64,000 bases of DNA, from NCBI RefSeq assembly GCF_000330505.1, contig NW_004440189.1, positions 660,654-724,653 on the forward strand, written 5' to 3'. Source of the stretch: Entamoeba invadens IP1 (Eukaryota; Evosea; Mastigamoebida; Endamoebidae). Below the pieces are notes generated by a model that saw nothing but the letters and a program-made list of their open reading frames with translations, made no database searches and had not been told where the DNA came from. This document shows positions 40,905-51,641 of this stretch, piece by piece (the first letter of the stretch is position 1; every line of letters starts with the position of its first letter). Both the position numbers and the translations under genes were made by a program.

Positions 40905-42809
40905 ATGAAGAGAAGAGGATCCAGTGGAAATAAGAAGAAGGGTGCGTTTTCATTTTCGAATCCGAAAGAAAAGAGGGTGAAACGAGGCATTCTTAATTTT
41001 GACAAAGAACCCAAAAAGGGAGAACAGGGCCAAAAACAACAAGAAGAGAAGAAAGAAATGACTGAGACGGAAAGAGGGAGGAAAATTATGCGGGAGGTTG
41101 AAGAGATTCAGAAAGTTGGAAAACTCGACGAAGACGACGAAGATAAAGTCGAAGAAGACTTGACTGACGTCTTCATCACACAAGAGACAGAAGTTGATGA
41201 GTTGCCAAAGGATGTAACAGATGAGTGTATGTCGAACATCTTTTTGAATCGGCCCATCGAAGAAGCGATGATGAAACTTCCAATGAAGATGGTAGAGAAA
41301 AACGAACAAATAGTCGTACAAAGCAATTTTGAAGAGATAACAGGGGAAATAGGGAAAAGACCAGAAAATGTCCCCATCTCACTGTGGAAAGAATTTGTGA
41401 AGTTTTTGAAGGAAAATAAACTGGAACTTGATGAGGAAAATTATAAACTGTTACTCAATTTAAGAGGGTATGCCGATATGTTTGTCTTTCATCGTATGAA
41501 TGGCGACCAATTTGCAGTGATGAGACTTGTTAACACATTACATATAGCAACACATCTGAGGGAAATTAGATGTTTAAGACTGAAACATACCCTTTCGTGT
41601 AAAGAGAATGAAGAGCCACAGAAGGATTTAGGGTTTGTGCAATGTTCCACACTTGTCTTGTTCCCATTCAAAACAGCTGCTTTGATCTTTATTAAGACTT
41701 TGTTGTCTCTTATGGGACCAATCTATCAAAAAAATATTCGACATGAAGATCGATTTGTCAATGGCTTCAGAGACATGCAAAATGAGATGGAAAATCGACC
41801 AAAAGATTATTACCACATTTTTGAAGGGAACAACGACGATAAATTCCGTGTTGGTATCAGTTTTGGGAAAGACGGTGTTCATTTATACACAGAAACGTTT
41901 AAAGCGGATTTGATTGTCGCATCGCCGCTTGGTATCAAAGCGTTTATTGAGAAACAGGGAACTACAATGAACGACATGTTCTCGTCGATCAAATTGATAT
42001 ACATCGAGTCGATTGATGTGATGGAAATGCAGAACATGAATTATTTGATGGAAATTCTCAATGTGTGTAACAAACTTCCTGTGACACAACATGAGACTGA
42101 TATTCGAAGAGTGTATAGCCATGAAGTGGAAGAGAAAGGGTTATATTACAGACAAAGTATTATCTATGGAAGGTATCAGACTCCATTAAACAACTCTATT
42201 GTACGAATGTGTCAAAACAGTAAAGAAATGATGATCACCGAAAACACTGCAATGGGTTCTTTGTCCAAATTGGTGCGAAACGTTCCAATCAATTTTAATA
42301 GGTATACCGTCACTTCTGCTTTAAATTCCCCGGACGAACGGTTTGAGCATTTCACTAAAGTCTTTTTACCATGGTATATGGAAATTGGAACAAAGAAAAA
42401 CACCCTCATCATGATCCCAAGTTACTTCGACTATTTACGAGTGAAGAACTACTTCAAAGAAGAGAACATCAATGGCGTATTTGTGAGTGAATACATTTCT
42501 ACTCGAGCTCAAATCAATGCTGAAATCGCCTTCAAAAAGTCCGAGGTCGAGTTCATGATCATCACTGAAAGGTCTCACTTCTTCAACAGAAAGAAAATCA
42601 AAGGAATACAGAACATCATTTTCTATGAACTCCCTAACTCTGCAAATTTTGTACCAGAACTGATTAATTTTGTACCATCAAGTATTAACGATTTCGGTGT
42701 CTTTGTGTTGTTTAATAAGTTGGACACAATCAAGTTAAGATACACTGTCGGTGATATGAAGGCAGCGTATTTAATGACAATGGAACAAGACAAGTACACG
42801 TTTATGTGA
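40905..42809 (+). CDS. UTP25: UTP25/DEF (digestive-organ-expansion factor) ribosome-biogenesis protein
   Basis: 634 residues from the first ATG (MKRRGSSGNKKKG). The N-terminal ~90 residues are basic then acidic. From ~185 on the conserved UTP25 region is seen: LLNLRGYADMFVFHR, GFVQCSTLVLFPFKTAAL, KDGVHLYTETFKADLIVASP, RFEHFTKVFLPWYMEIGTKK, LIMIPSYFDYLRVKNYFK, FVSEYISTRAQI, and FYELPNSANFVPELINF. This helicase-like but ATPase-inactive family is part of the SSU processome that makes 18S rRNA in the nucleolus. A palindrome (42849-42862) follows the stop. Confidence 0.85.
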   Translation: MKRRGSSGNKKKGAFSFSNPKEKRVKRGILNFDKEPKKGEQGQKQQEEKKEMTETERGRKIMREVEEIQKVGKLDEDDEDKVEEDLTDVFITQETEVDELPKDVTDECMSNIFLNRPIEEAMMKLPMKMVEKNEQIVVQSNFEEITGEIGKRPENVPISLWKEFVKFLKENKLELDEENYKLLLNLRGYADMFVFHRMNGDQFAVMRLVNTLHIATHLREIRCLRLKHTLSCKENEEPQKDLGFVQCSTLVLFPFKTAALIFIKTLLSLMGPIYQKNIRHEDRFVNGFRDMQNEMENRPKDYYHIFEGNNDDKFRVGISFGKDGVHLYTETFKADLIVASPLGIKAFIEKQGTTMNDMFSSIKLIYIESIDVMEMQNMNYLMEILNVCNKLPVTQHETDIRRVYSHEVEEKGLYYRQSIIYGRYQTPLNNSIVRMCQNSKEMMITENTAMGSLSKLVRNVPINFNRYTVTSALNSPDERFEHFTKVFLPWYMEIGTKKNTLIMIPSYFDYLRVKNYFKEENINGVFVSEYISTRAQINAEIAFKKSEVEFMIITERSHFFNRKKIKGIQNIIFYELPNSANFVPELINFVPSSINDFGVFVLFNKLDTIKLRYTVGDMKAAYLMTMEQDKYTFM

Positions 42810-42848
42810 GTTTCTTTATGAATTGACTGGATTTTGTTATTTGAATTT

Positions 42849-42862
42849 TGTTATATATAACA
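42849..42862. promoter_or_regulatory. Palindromic motif TGTTATATATAACA
   Basis: A perfect 14-bp palindrome 94 bp before the ATG of the next gene (42956) and 40 bp after the UTP25 stop. The same word recurs at 57159 and, as TGTTATGTATAACA, at 19936 and 57191. Confidence 0.35.
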
Positions 42863-42955
42863 TTTTGTATAAATGTTATTTCGTTTTCACTTTTTTGGTA
42901 ATATTGAGAGAGAGGCGGAATGAACAAAATATAAAGGGTTAACTATAAAAACGAA

Positions 42956-43951
42956 ATGAAACAATCACCAGGTGGGAGGAACGACGGGCAGAGGAGACAT
43001 CCACGAGCACAGAGCAGAATCAATTGGGCCGACTTGGACCAACTTGACAATGGTTGCAAAAACGAGATAGAGGAGGTGAGTCGACTCCGTTTGTTCCGCT
43101 TTTAGTTGTACTTTTTCATTTTAACAATTTGTGATTGAGATTGACAGAAAGAGGCTGATGTGATTGATAAAGTGAATGGGGCGAAGCAATTTGTGAAGGA
43201 ACAAAAAGAGAAATGTGTTGCGGACACGATTATAATGAAACGGGACTACATTCCCCATACGGATCAAAACCAGTTAGTAGCACATGCCATGATTGAGGCG
43301 GAGACGTTTATAGACAAACATGAGACGACAGTTAATAATGGTATCAAAAACATGGACAAACTGAAAAAGAGGATTGAAGATGTTCAAAAAGTTGACATAA
43401 TAGGATTAAATGAGAAGTTGACAGAAATCTCCCAGATTACCGAGAATTTGAGAATAGAAGTGTTAGAAAAGGAGAAGAAAATGAGCGAGTTGAGTGTGTC
43501 ATACCAAAATTTGAAGGAAACGTTCGAGAAGGTGAAAGAGCTTCAAAAGACTAAGAACGTCTTAATTAAACAAATCAAAAGGTCATTAGGAAAAGACTTG
43601 GAGCAAGTCTTGGACTTCAAGAATGAGGCTTTACTTCTGAGCTTCTTACAATCAATCGACATCGACGAATTTTGTCAAACAAAACTGAAACCCGAAGTCT
43701 TGTTATCTCTGATATCGTATTTGGTGTATGACATGTCGACAGATAACATCGAAACAAAATTAACATTCATCTTACTGTCGCTCCACAGTCTGAAGGTCGA
43801 AGAAGTCCCTAAGAAGTATGTGCCGTTCTTTAAAGAAGTCCAACAAACACTCCTTTCATTCCGGGAATTGCTGGCGTTCAAGGAGTGCCATGAGTCAGTC
43901 CTCATGATTCTATTTGTGTGCGAAGAATTCATCAATCCAAAGTCCTCGTAA
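42956..43951 (+). CDS. Coiled-coil hypothetical protein (2 exons)
   Basis: The join is 42956-43075 and 43148-43951 (120+804 nt), giving 307 residues. Exon 1 starts MKQSPGGRNDGQRRHPRAQS and reads in frame into exon 2 after a 72-bp intron (GTGAGT...GACAG). Residues ~85-170 form a coiled coil (KNMDKLKKRIEDVQKV, EKKMSELSVSYQNLKETFEK). The C-terminal ~120 residues are helical and Leu-rich. No family is recognised. Without exon 1 there is no ATG at the start of the open frame (GTG at 43160), which supports the spliced model. Confidence 0.7.
43076..43147 (+). other. Intron of the coiled-coil gene (72 bp)
   Basis: The donor GTGAGT and acceptor TTGACAG are both good matches. The frame is kept (IEE-KEADVID). 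Confidence 0.7.
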
Positions 43952-44207
43952 TTTCTTGTTATTTTCTGCATATTATGGAAAAGGGTGCTGTTTTTAGGGT
44001 TTGTCTGTGGGAACACCAAGTAATAAAACGTATAGTATAGTAAAATAATTAATAAATGGAAGTAAACAGAAGTGAGGAATTACGATGGGTGATGAAGTAT
44101 TAGAGTTACTTATTTATTGAAATTATTTATGTCAATAAATAAAAAATAATATATTGAATATTTAAAAGGTCGAATATTAAAAGGAAACTTGAAAACTCGA
44201 AAAGGAA

Positions 44208-45255
44208 ATGGCAGAGGCGGAGTTTGCACCAAACCTTGAACATATCATCATGTCAAAGACATTAAGATGGATCTTTGTAGGTGGGAAAGGTGGTGTTGGA
44301 AAGACTACTACAGCATGTAGTCTTGGTGTCACGACCGCATTGAGAAACCCACAAAAGAAAATCTTGATTATTTCGACGGATCCAGCACATAATACGTCCG
44401 ACGCATTCGACGTCAAGTTTGGAGCCGAACCGATGGCTGTGCCTGGTATTGATAATTTGTCAGTGATGGAAATTGACGTGAAAGATGCGATGAAAGGGAT
44501 GTTTGATCAACCACAACAACAGCAACAACAACCACAAGGAATGGGTCTTTTAAGCGAATTAACTGGGATGATGGGGATGGTTAAGAACGTTCCTGGTATT
44601 GACGAAGCCATTGCATTTTCGCAAATCATACAGTTTGATCTATTAAGTATTTAATAATATAATTACTAATATAATTAACTATTTAACAACTAGTCAAGCG
44701 CAACAAATGAAGTTTGACACTGTCATCTTCGATACTGCACCAACTGGACATACATTGAGATTTTTGTCATTGCCATCCTTCTTAAGAGACTTAATGCAAA
44801 AGGTTATGAAACTCCAAGAAACATTTGGGCCGATGATGAGTCAGTTTGGCGGGATGATGGGGATGAACGTTGATATGAATGAAATGAAACCGAAGCTCGA
44901 GACGATGTTAAAAACATCGGAAGAAATTGTTAAAGAGTTCACAGACCCAGAACTGACCACTTTTGTCCCCGTGTTAATCCCAGAGTTCTTACCACTGTAC
45001 GAAACTGAACGTTTGTTGCAAGAACTGATGACACTTAACATGGACGCTAACGCGATTGTTGTGAACCAAATTCTGCCCGTCAACGAGTGCTGCGAATACT
45101 GCAAAAATAAACGAGCTATTCAAGCAAAGTACTTGGCTCAAATCGATGGACTGTATATGGATTTCCATGTACTTAAGATTAATATGCAAACAACAGAAGT
45201 CCGTGGTGTGAAGGCACTCATTGAATTTGGGAAGTTTTTAGTCTCAAAGGAGTGA
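44208..45255 (+). CDS. GET3: GET3/ArsA-family ATPase for tail-anchored protein insertion (2 exons)
   Basis: The join is 44208-44632 and 44694-45255 (425+562 = 987 nt), giving 328 residues, the normal GET3 length. It has the deviant P-loop VGGKGGVGKTTTACSLG (~24-40), DPAHNTSDAF, the A-motif IFDTAPTGHTLRFL just after the intron, and the CxxC pair CCEYCKNKR that binds zinc at the dimer interface. The 61-bp intron starts GTTTGATC and ends ACTAG, giving QIIHQAQQMKFD. A Gln-rich insert (QPQQQQQQPQG) and a Met/Gly-rich stretch lie in the client-binding helical part. GET3 carries tail-anchored proteins to the ER. Confidence 0.92.
44633..44693 (+). other. Intron of GET3 (61 bp)
   Basis: The donor is GTTTGATC and the acceptor AACTAG. 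It contains in-frame stops. Splicing joins the two conserved halves in frame. Confidence 0.9.
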
Positions 45256-46077
45256 GTTGAATAAAGTTAATCGTATTAATTTTTGGTGTTATGATACTCC
45301 ATTTTTATACAAATATTCGGGATATTTGAATTATAAAATACTAAAATATTACGAATAGTATTAATAAAGTTAATATAGTTTCCCCTTATTCTTTTCTAAC
45401 TATAAATTATTAATAATGATATACTATTTTAATTAAAAAAGTCAACAATTTCGAGTTGTATTTAATTTGAACTTCATTAAAAAAATCCTTTACAAAAAAA
45501 AACAAAACGAGAGTTAATTTTCTTGAAGTTGACAGAGCAAATATGATTATTGTGTATTATCAATATAACAAATATAATACATGATAGTAAATTAATGGGT
45601 ACAAAATAGTTTATTCATTCTTGTTGTTACTTTGAGTTTTTGATGCTGTGACTTTATACAAAAATGCTTATCTCAATAAATATAATTAAATTAATTATGA
45701 TAATATAGTACAATGTTGTTCGTTTTGTTACTTGTGTCCAATCAAATCAAACAAATATGAAACGTAAATAATTTAGTAAAATAAACTAAATTCAACACAT
45801 TCCATGATCGATTTTAAAAAAACTCTTCCAAAAATAGAAAACAGCAGAATAGAATTGTTTTCTTATTTTGTTTTTTATCTATTAGTTATCGATACTAATC
45901 GGGGTATTCCGGTAAATAGAATTGGTAGTGAGTCATATTACGATAATTGGAACCATCATTTGTTAACAAAAAAATAAGAAGACACTGGTCTTCTATATAT
46001 CCTCGATAACCTTCTCCAAATTTCTTTAAAAACGGATTATACAAGATAAACTTAGGAGTGAACAGAAAAAATATAGA
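45256..46077. other. Intergenic, AT-rich
   Basis: No gene is seen in 0.8 kb between GET3 and the phosphodiesterase. The last 40 bp contain GTGAACAG near the ATG, a GAAC-type element. Confidence 0.6.
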
Positions 46078-47535
46078 ATGTCAAATTGGAACCATCAACT
46101 GCGCGACGGCTGGGAACTTCGTCTGTACTTTGGTGAGAAAGTCTCGACTGGATTTTCTCGTCTTTCGTTGTCTGGCAATGTTGCAATAGAAGTGAAGACA
46201 AAAGGGCAATTGCATCACGAGGGCAACCGGGTTCAAATCAGAGTTTTGGATCGAAAAGATCTCGACGTCGAGTTAACAGTGAAGCAAGACAATGTTGTCC
46301 AAGGGCACATTTTCTTCTTAGCCGAAGAGTTTGTTGATAATGGCAACTTGATGAGACCAATAGTGAAAGATGATGTTATTATTGGTAAACTAGAGGTGGG
46401 CTATTTGATATATGACTCTTTCAAACATGAAGATGACACACCACTTGACATCAATTTACATAATGTCATTATTGGCCACAGAGGATTTGGTGCGACAAAT
46501 AGAAATATAATGAAGAACTCGGCTGTTGTGGAGAACACGTTAGACTCATTCTTGTGCGCTGAGGTACAAAAGACTGATTTTGTCGAATTTGATGTGCAAC
46601 TCACGTTGGACAATGTACCAGTTATCTACCACGACTTGTGGATGCAAATCAAGACCACTGATTTCCTTGGAAACCCTCAAGTACTTCGAGTACCTATTAA
46701 TAAATTGAGGTACGACCAAATTAAGAAGTTGAAACCAATTGTGCTCGACCACATTTATTACGAAAAACGTGCAAAACAACTCAAAGAAGAGGTCTCAATT
46801 AAAGTTATGAAGCAAAGGAGTTTTGATGAATTTGACATGGAGACACGAAGAAAATATGAAGACGAAATTGAAAAGGCTGTTGCCCAGTTACTTGCTGAAG
46901 AGAAGAAAACAACCATCTACGAATATAAAACACTGGACAAGGATGACAGCATCGAAATGAGTAAACAACACACAGTTGGAACACCTCATTCTGTCATTCC
47001 AAGGTTCTCCGATTTGCTTACTAAGATTCCAGACCACGTTGGTTTTGATATTGAAATCAAATACATTAACTGCGATTTAGAAGGGAAGATGTTGGGGTAT
47101 ATGGAGAGAAATGAATACATCAACCGCATTCTCGAAGTCGTTTTCAAATACGGAAAGAACAGAAAAATGTTCTTCTCTTCATTTGATGCTGACGTCATCA
47201 CTCTTTTAAGAAAGAAACAACAGAAGTACCCGGTGTTATTACTAACTACTGGAACCATCGAAAAATACGTCACAGACTCTCGAAGACATTCACTGGTCAA
47301 TGCAATTAATTTTGCAGAGAGACAAAAGCTTACTGGCGTCGTCTCAGACTCTATCGCTGTGATGAAAGAACCACACCTTGTCGATTTGGCTCATCAAAAA
47401 GGTCTCATACTTCTCACTTATGGTGCTGAAAACGATGTAATGGACGCGTCAAAGAAGGAGTACGAGTATGGGGTCGACTCCCTCTGCACAAATAGAGTCG
47501 TCGAAATCGGACTGAAGATCACAAACAAGAAGTAA
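46078..47535 (+). CDS. Glycerophosphodiester phosphodiesterase (GDPD, GPCPD1-like)
   Basis: 485 residues. An N-terminal ~115-residue beta-rich domain is followed by the GDPD barrel: NVIIGHRGFGAT (catalytic His and Arg), VENTLDSF, FVEFDVQLTLDNVPVIYHD (metal-binding Glu and Asp plus second His), SVIPRFSDLLTKIP, VGFDIEIKYI, KMFFSSFDADVITLL and a C-terminal VDSLCTNRV. Long insertions lie between the first and second halves (KYEDEIEKAVAQLLAEEKK). GDPDs split glycerophosphodiesters such as glycerophosphocholine. Catalytic residues are all kept. The N-terminal domain could be a C2- or CBM20-like fold, not certain. Confidence 0.9.
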   Translation: MSNWNHQLRDGWELRLYFGEKVSTGFSRLSLSGNVAIEVKTKGQLHHEGNRVQIRVLDRKDLDVELTVKQDNVVQGHIFFLAEEFVDNGNLMRPIVKDDVIIGKLEVGYLIYDSFKHEDDTPLDINLHNVIIGHRGFGATNRNIMKNSAVVENTLDSFLCAEVQKTDFVEFDVQLTLDNVPVIYHDLWMQIKTTDFLGNPQVLRVPINKLRYDQIKKLKPIVLDHIYYEKRAKQLKEEVSIKVMKQRSFDEFDMETRRKYEDEIEKAVAQLLAEEKKTTIYEYKTLDKDDSIEMSKQHTVGTPHSVIPRFSDLLTKIPDHVGFDIEIKYINCDLEGKMLGYMERNEYINRILEVVFKYGKNRKMFFSSFDADVITLLRKKQQKYPVLLLTTGTIEKYVTDSRRHSLVNAINFAERQKLTGVVSDSIAVMKEPHLVDLAHQKGLILLTYGAENDVMDASKKEYEYGVDSLCTNRVVEIGLKITNKK

Positions 47536-47658
47536 TAATTTACTATACTATTTTTATAGTTTTTACTGGTATTTTATTTATAGAACTATACAAAACTATA
47601 TATTTTAGTATCTATTGCAGCTATTAACAAACTAATACATAATAGTAAGAGTATATAC

Positions 47659-48327
47659 TTAAGTGGAGTGAGTGCCTCTTATTCTCTTCATTAAAATGTA
47701 GAACGGGGTAGCAGCCATTTCCAAGAAGATCATCATCACAAACGATAAAATCAACATGATCGCAAGAACTATTGACGAAGTAAATCCGTTTGTATAGTAC
47801 TGAACATTATAAGGCTTTGTGCAATCTTCACAATTGAGCTCTTGACACCCACACGTAGGCGCTCGGAATTTGTAGGAGCAACAATCATTGTACAATTCGT
47901 AGAAATAGTCTTTGGTTTGATACTCCTCCCAGTGATTTTTCTCGTGTGCCGGTGCTCCTATCATGCCAATGAACCATAATAAGATCATGAATACTGTTGT
48001 CGACGTCATTAGAAGCCACATCGTCCACTCAAATTTGGGGGACTCGTGATTCCTAAAAAAGATGCACCCCGCAACAAAAGCAAAAAGCCCAGCAACAACA
48101 CCGAAAAACGGAACTGCGTAAAGTAAGTTATTATACCCCGTTGTGAGATAAGCCGACTCTCTAAACTCTTTGACGCCTAGTGGTGTTAATGAGGAAAATA
48201 AACATGCAAAAAACTCGATGTCATTTTCCGTGTTAACGTTTATCGTATGCTACAAGAAGAATAAACAAACTGGTGCTAATGGGACAATCGCTAAAGAAAT
48301 TATACGAGTGATATTTTGCTTTATCAT
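47659..48327 (-). CDS. Tetraspanin-like four-span membrane protein (2 exons)
   Basis: The join is 48327-48271 and 48213-47659 (57+555 nt), giving 203 residues. Exon 1 encodes the first half of membrane span 1 (MIKQNITRIISLAIVPLAP), completed by FFACLFSSL after a 57-bp intron. Span 2 is ~LLYAVPFFGVVAGLFAFVAG, span 3 TMWLLMTSTTVFMILLWFIG and span 4 SIVLAIMLILSFVMMIFLEM. The large loop between spans 3 and 4 has a CC pair and other cysteines (NDCCSY, PTCGCQE, LNCEDC), like the second extracellular loop of tetraspanins, though the CCG motif is altered. Unspliced, an in-frame TAG would cut the protein. The intron acceptor (CGAG) is unusual. Confidence 0.65.
48214..48270 (-). other. Inferred intron of the tetraspanin-like gene (57 bp)
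   Basis: The donor is GTTTGTTTA and the acceptor ATCGAG. It removes an in-frame TAG and unites one continuous membrane span. A better-looking TTGTAG acceptor exists after only 21 bases but would give an intron too short for normal splicing. Confidence 0.55.
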
Positions 48328-48773
48328 TATATATTCTTTTAGAAGATCCTAAACACCTTTTTATATAACTTTAACATTTGCCTTTTGTCATGGATTACAA
48401 CTGTTTTAATGTTTACAAAAAGTTTAGTTTTTTAATAGTTTAAAATTAAATTTAGTTTTAAATAAAAATATAAAATATTAGAACTTAAATTAACTTTGGT
48501 TTTAATTCACAATTAAAATCACTATAATACATTACAATTTTTAATGTTATATTATATAACGAATATGTTTTTCATTCTACTGAATATTTTAATATAGTAA
48601 AATAATAATTATTAAACTATATAATTAATTAATTGAAAATATAATAAAAAGTATTAGAATGAATCAATGTAATGAAAATGAAGTTGTTTGATTAACTTCT
48701 TATTACTTGTGTTAATTTCACTTGTTATGAAGAACTTAGAAAATAGCCAACAAAACACAAACTAGAAAAGTAC
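48328..48773. other. Intergenic, AT-rich
   Basis: A divergent promoter region between the tetraspanin-like and RhoGAP genes. Only A/T-rich runs are seen. Confidence 0.6.
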
Positions 48774-49347
48774 ATGTCATCACAACCACCTGCTAGTATT
48801 TCTGTGCAACTGGTGAAAATAATCGACTACATTTATCGCAAAGGGTTGGACACACCATGCCTGATGTTGACACGAGGAAATGACAAAGAGATGTTAGAGG
48901 TGAAACATCTTCTTCAGAAAGGGGAAAGTCTTTGTGGCAAAAAGTATAATGTACATACAATGTGTGGGTTATTAGTGTCGCACATTAACTCAGTTCCTCC
49001 AATTATTCCAACTGATATCACCACAACGGGCCTTTCAATGGACAATCGAGAGATATGCACACTTCTCTTCAAAAAGTTATCGACGTACAATTACAACACT
49101 TTCTATTACATCATCTCGTTTTTAAGAGAGCTCTTGTTCCACTCGGAGAAGAATGGACTCACTTCAGACCAACTTTGTTTGTTTACTGTTGATAAAAGAT
49201 TGATTTCAAACAGGGTATTTACTTCTAGCACAAATGGTAATTGGGATGTTTGTCCCACAAAGAGATCCATACTGTCCAACAACCACCACTGTCACGGAGA
49301 AATATGCCTCCTTTATTAGAGACGTATTAGACCTCAATTTGATGTAA
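48774..49347 (+). CDS. RhoGAP-fold protein lacking the usual arginine finger (2 exons)
   Basis: The join is 48774-49176 and 49214-49347 (403+134 = 537 nt), giving 178 residues, essentially one RhoGAP domain. Motifs are VQLVKIIDYIYRKGLDTPCL, EMLEVKHLLQKGE, VHTMCGLLVSHINSVPPIIP, FYYIISFLRELLFHSEKN, and LTSDQLWYLLLAQMVI. The 37-bp intron (GTTTGTTTA...AACAG) changes frame. After it the tail TVTEKYASFIRDVLDLNLM is typical. In the loop where RhoGAPs have IFRxSG, this protein reads LMLTRGN, so the catalytic Arg is replaced by Leu with an Arg two places on. It may bind Rho GTPases without strong GAP activity. It is convergent with the atypical GTPase (47 bp apart). Confidence 0.78.
49177..49213 (+). 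other. Intron of the RhoGAP-like gene (37 bp)
   Basis: The donor is GTTTGTTTA and the acceptor AAACAG. It is the shortest intron inferred here. Removing it gives a long in-frame C-terminal part that otherwise would be out of frame. Confidence 0.8.
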
Positions 49348-49394
49348 AAAAGGAGAAACAAATTCTAACTGAAACACTTTGATTGAATATTTTC

Positions 49395-50135
49395 TCATTC
49401 TGTTATTAACACCGAATTTGGTAAAAGACCCGCCTCGTCTTGATCGAGACGCTGATATATAGTCCCGTGGATCTGTTGAAGGTTCTCTGGTGATTTGGGC
49501 TTCTCTATTGGTTTTGTGACCTTTGCCTTCAACAAAAGCTTTGCAAGCGTCACGAAAAAGTCCGTCACGTTCTTTCCACTCCGCGCAGACACCTCCATAT
49601 AATTCAGAGTACACTGCTTTGCCAATTCCATCGCCTCCATCCTTGACACCGCTCTCTCCTTTTTATCTGTCTTGTTTGCCAATAAGAACTTAATTGAAGC
49701 GTTTGAATGTTGTTCACCAAAATAGAGCCATCCCGAAGCATCTTCAAAAGACTTGTGGTCGTCGACAGAAAAGACTGAAATGATTGCGTCTGCTTGTCCT
49801 ATGAAGTCTGGGGAACTTGTCATGATGTCTTCTTGTGGTTGATGAAACATGTTAAGCACAACGGAGTATTGTTTTTTGTCTTTCGAAGTCAACTCGACTG
49901 TTTTTGAATCCTGAAAGTGAGACGAATTTGTATGCAAAAGCGGGTTCATGTTGTTTTGAATTTGTGTTAAAGTTTTAAAGCTTCAAATTAGTTGAGTAAA
50001 GAAACAAACCCAGAGACTCACGGGGTGCTGAACGTGCGCATGGAATTCGTTCGTTGTGTACCGGTTCACGATTGATGTCTTGCCCACGCGCGCGTTTCCG
50101 TAAAACACGACCTTGAACGTGTATTGTGTTTTCAT
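49395..50135 (-). CDS. Atypical Ras-like small GTPase (2 exons)
   Basis: The join is 50135-50010 and 49910-49395 (126+516 nt), giving 213 residues. Exon 1 has KVVFYGNARVGKTSIVNRYT, an intact P-loop. The 99-bp intron starts GTTTGTTTC and ends TTTCAG. A GTGAGT 15 bases earlier is an alternative in-phase donor that would drop five residues. In the protein the G3 site reads LNMFHQPQED where WDTAGQE is expected, so the key Asp, Gly and Gln are gone, while G4 (LLANKTDKK) and G5 (VSARSGKN) are kept. The C terminus lacks a Cys prenylation motif. It may bind nucleotide without normal hydrolysis, or be a scaffold. Confidence 0.72.
49911..50009 (-). other. Intron of the atypical GTPase gene (99 bp)
   Basis: The donor is GTTTGTTTC and the acceptor CTTTCAG. 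Phase 0 on both sides. Confidence 0.65.
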
Positions 50136-51641
50136 TGAATAATAATGGAGATGAACCCAAACTAATTTTGGCCATAAAAAAATAGAACATTATGGGGTTG
50201 TGATTGAAAATGCCCGAAAATTTCGATTTTTTTACTGTGTCATAACAACACTCTTTGAAGTCTTTAACTTTCGACGTTTTCCCGAAATTGCTGTAATAAA
50301 ACAAGAATGACTTTGAAGTAGAAGTGAATTAATTAATTCAGAAAAACAGGGATTTGCTGTTTGGTAACCAAAATAGAAGTTCTAATTACTTGTACTATTA
50401 ATATACTATTCAAGACTATCACATTTTATTCAAGTTTTTTATCAATGAGTTTGGGAACTTGAAGACGGCAAAAGTTTGAATTATAAAACATGGAAAATAT
50501 TAAATACTTTATACTAATAATAACAATGGTTTTTTTTAATTTATTATCTTATTTAATGTATTTGGGTCTGTCATTGCCGAAAAAAAAATAAAATTAAAAA
50601 TAAATGAGTACTAGTTATGACACTTTCAATAGCACGTTAATTTTCTCTTTTCAACAAGACTATGATGTATATCGGACTTGATGTTTGCAATTAATCGGGT
50701 AAAGGCACCTTGTTATATACTTTTTTCGCTTTTTTCTTCTTTTTTTCCGATAAAATCATTTATCAACAAACTATTTTCATAACAAAAATAAGGGAAACAG
50801 CTTTAAAAATTATTAATAATAGTTTAAATAGATGAGTTTAGATGACAAACCAAGAAGAATTTAAAAATAAATATGATTCGTAGTACTGTTATCTATAATG
50901 CATTTTTTTGATATTGAATTGTAGTTTTAGTTATTACCCGTCCATTCACGTCTTTGATAGCCTATTTTAATAATATAATTATAAACTGGTAATTCTCGGT
51001 ACGATTTTATTATTGGTGAAAAATTATTAATAACACAATTACCAATTCATTTTAAACAACTCGTTCTAATTATATTAGCTTACAACTTTAACCTAAATAA
51101 ATAGTAATACTAACTAGAAAAAAATAATAAAAAAATAAAATAATTATTTTATTTTTTTTCATGACCAATTTTGAATAATCACTGACGTAAATTACCAGTT
51201 CATTTAAAACCGCGTATTTTATATTTGAAAAATGGACAACTTTTTTCGATATTTTGAATCACTTATTTTTGAAAACTATTCACATTACCATTTTTAACCA
51301 ATTTAAACACTAGATCATCCAGTAAATAAAAGATCATAACATTCAAATTGATTATATATTAATTATAATTTATTAATATACATATTAATTCATATATACT
51401 ATATAATAATAGATACATATATAATTTGAATTCTATATATGTATAACTTTGTTTATATAATTTATAATAAATATAAATAAACAAAAATAAAAATAAATTG
51501 TGTTTTGAGATTCAAATTATAATTAACAATTATTTTTATGATTATTATTAAAACTAATATTTATAAATATGTTTTTTAATTAATAAATAATTAGTTATTT
51601 TATTAAAAATGAACCAATTGAAATCACATAATTATAGAGAT
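50136..51641. other. Intergenic, AT-rich
   Basis: 1.5 kb without a supported gene. A minus frame near 49975-50304 only shadows exon 1 of the GTPase. The remainder is extremely AT-rich, with ATATAT runs around 51340-51480. Confidence 0.6.

Noticed and set aside
48250..48270. A 21-bp intron in the tetraspanin-like gene (GTTTGTTT...TTGTAG)
   Set aside because: Both ends match the consensus, but 21 bp is far below the shortest intron otherwise inferred here (37 bp), and the 57-bp alternative makes a better membrane span.
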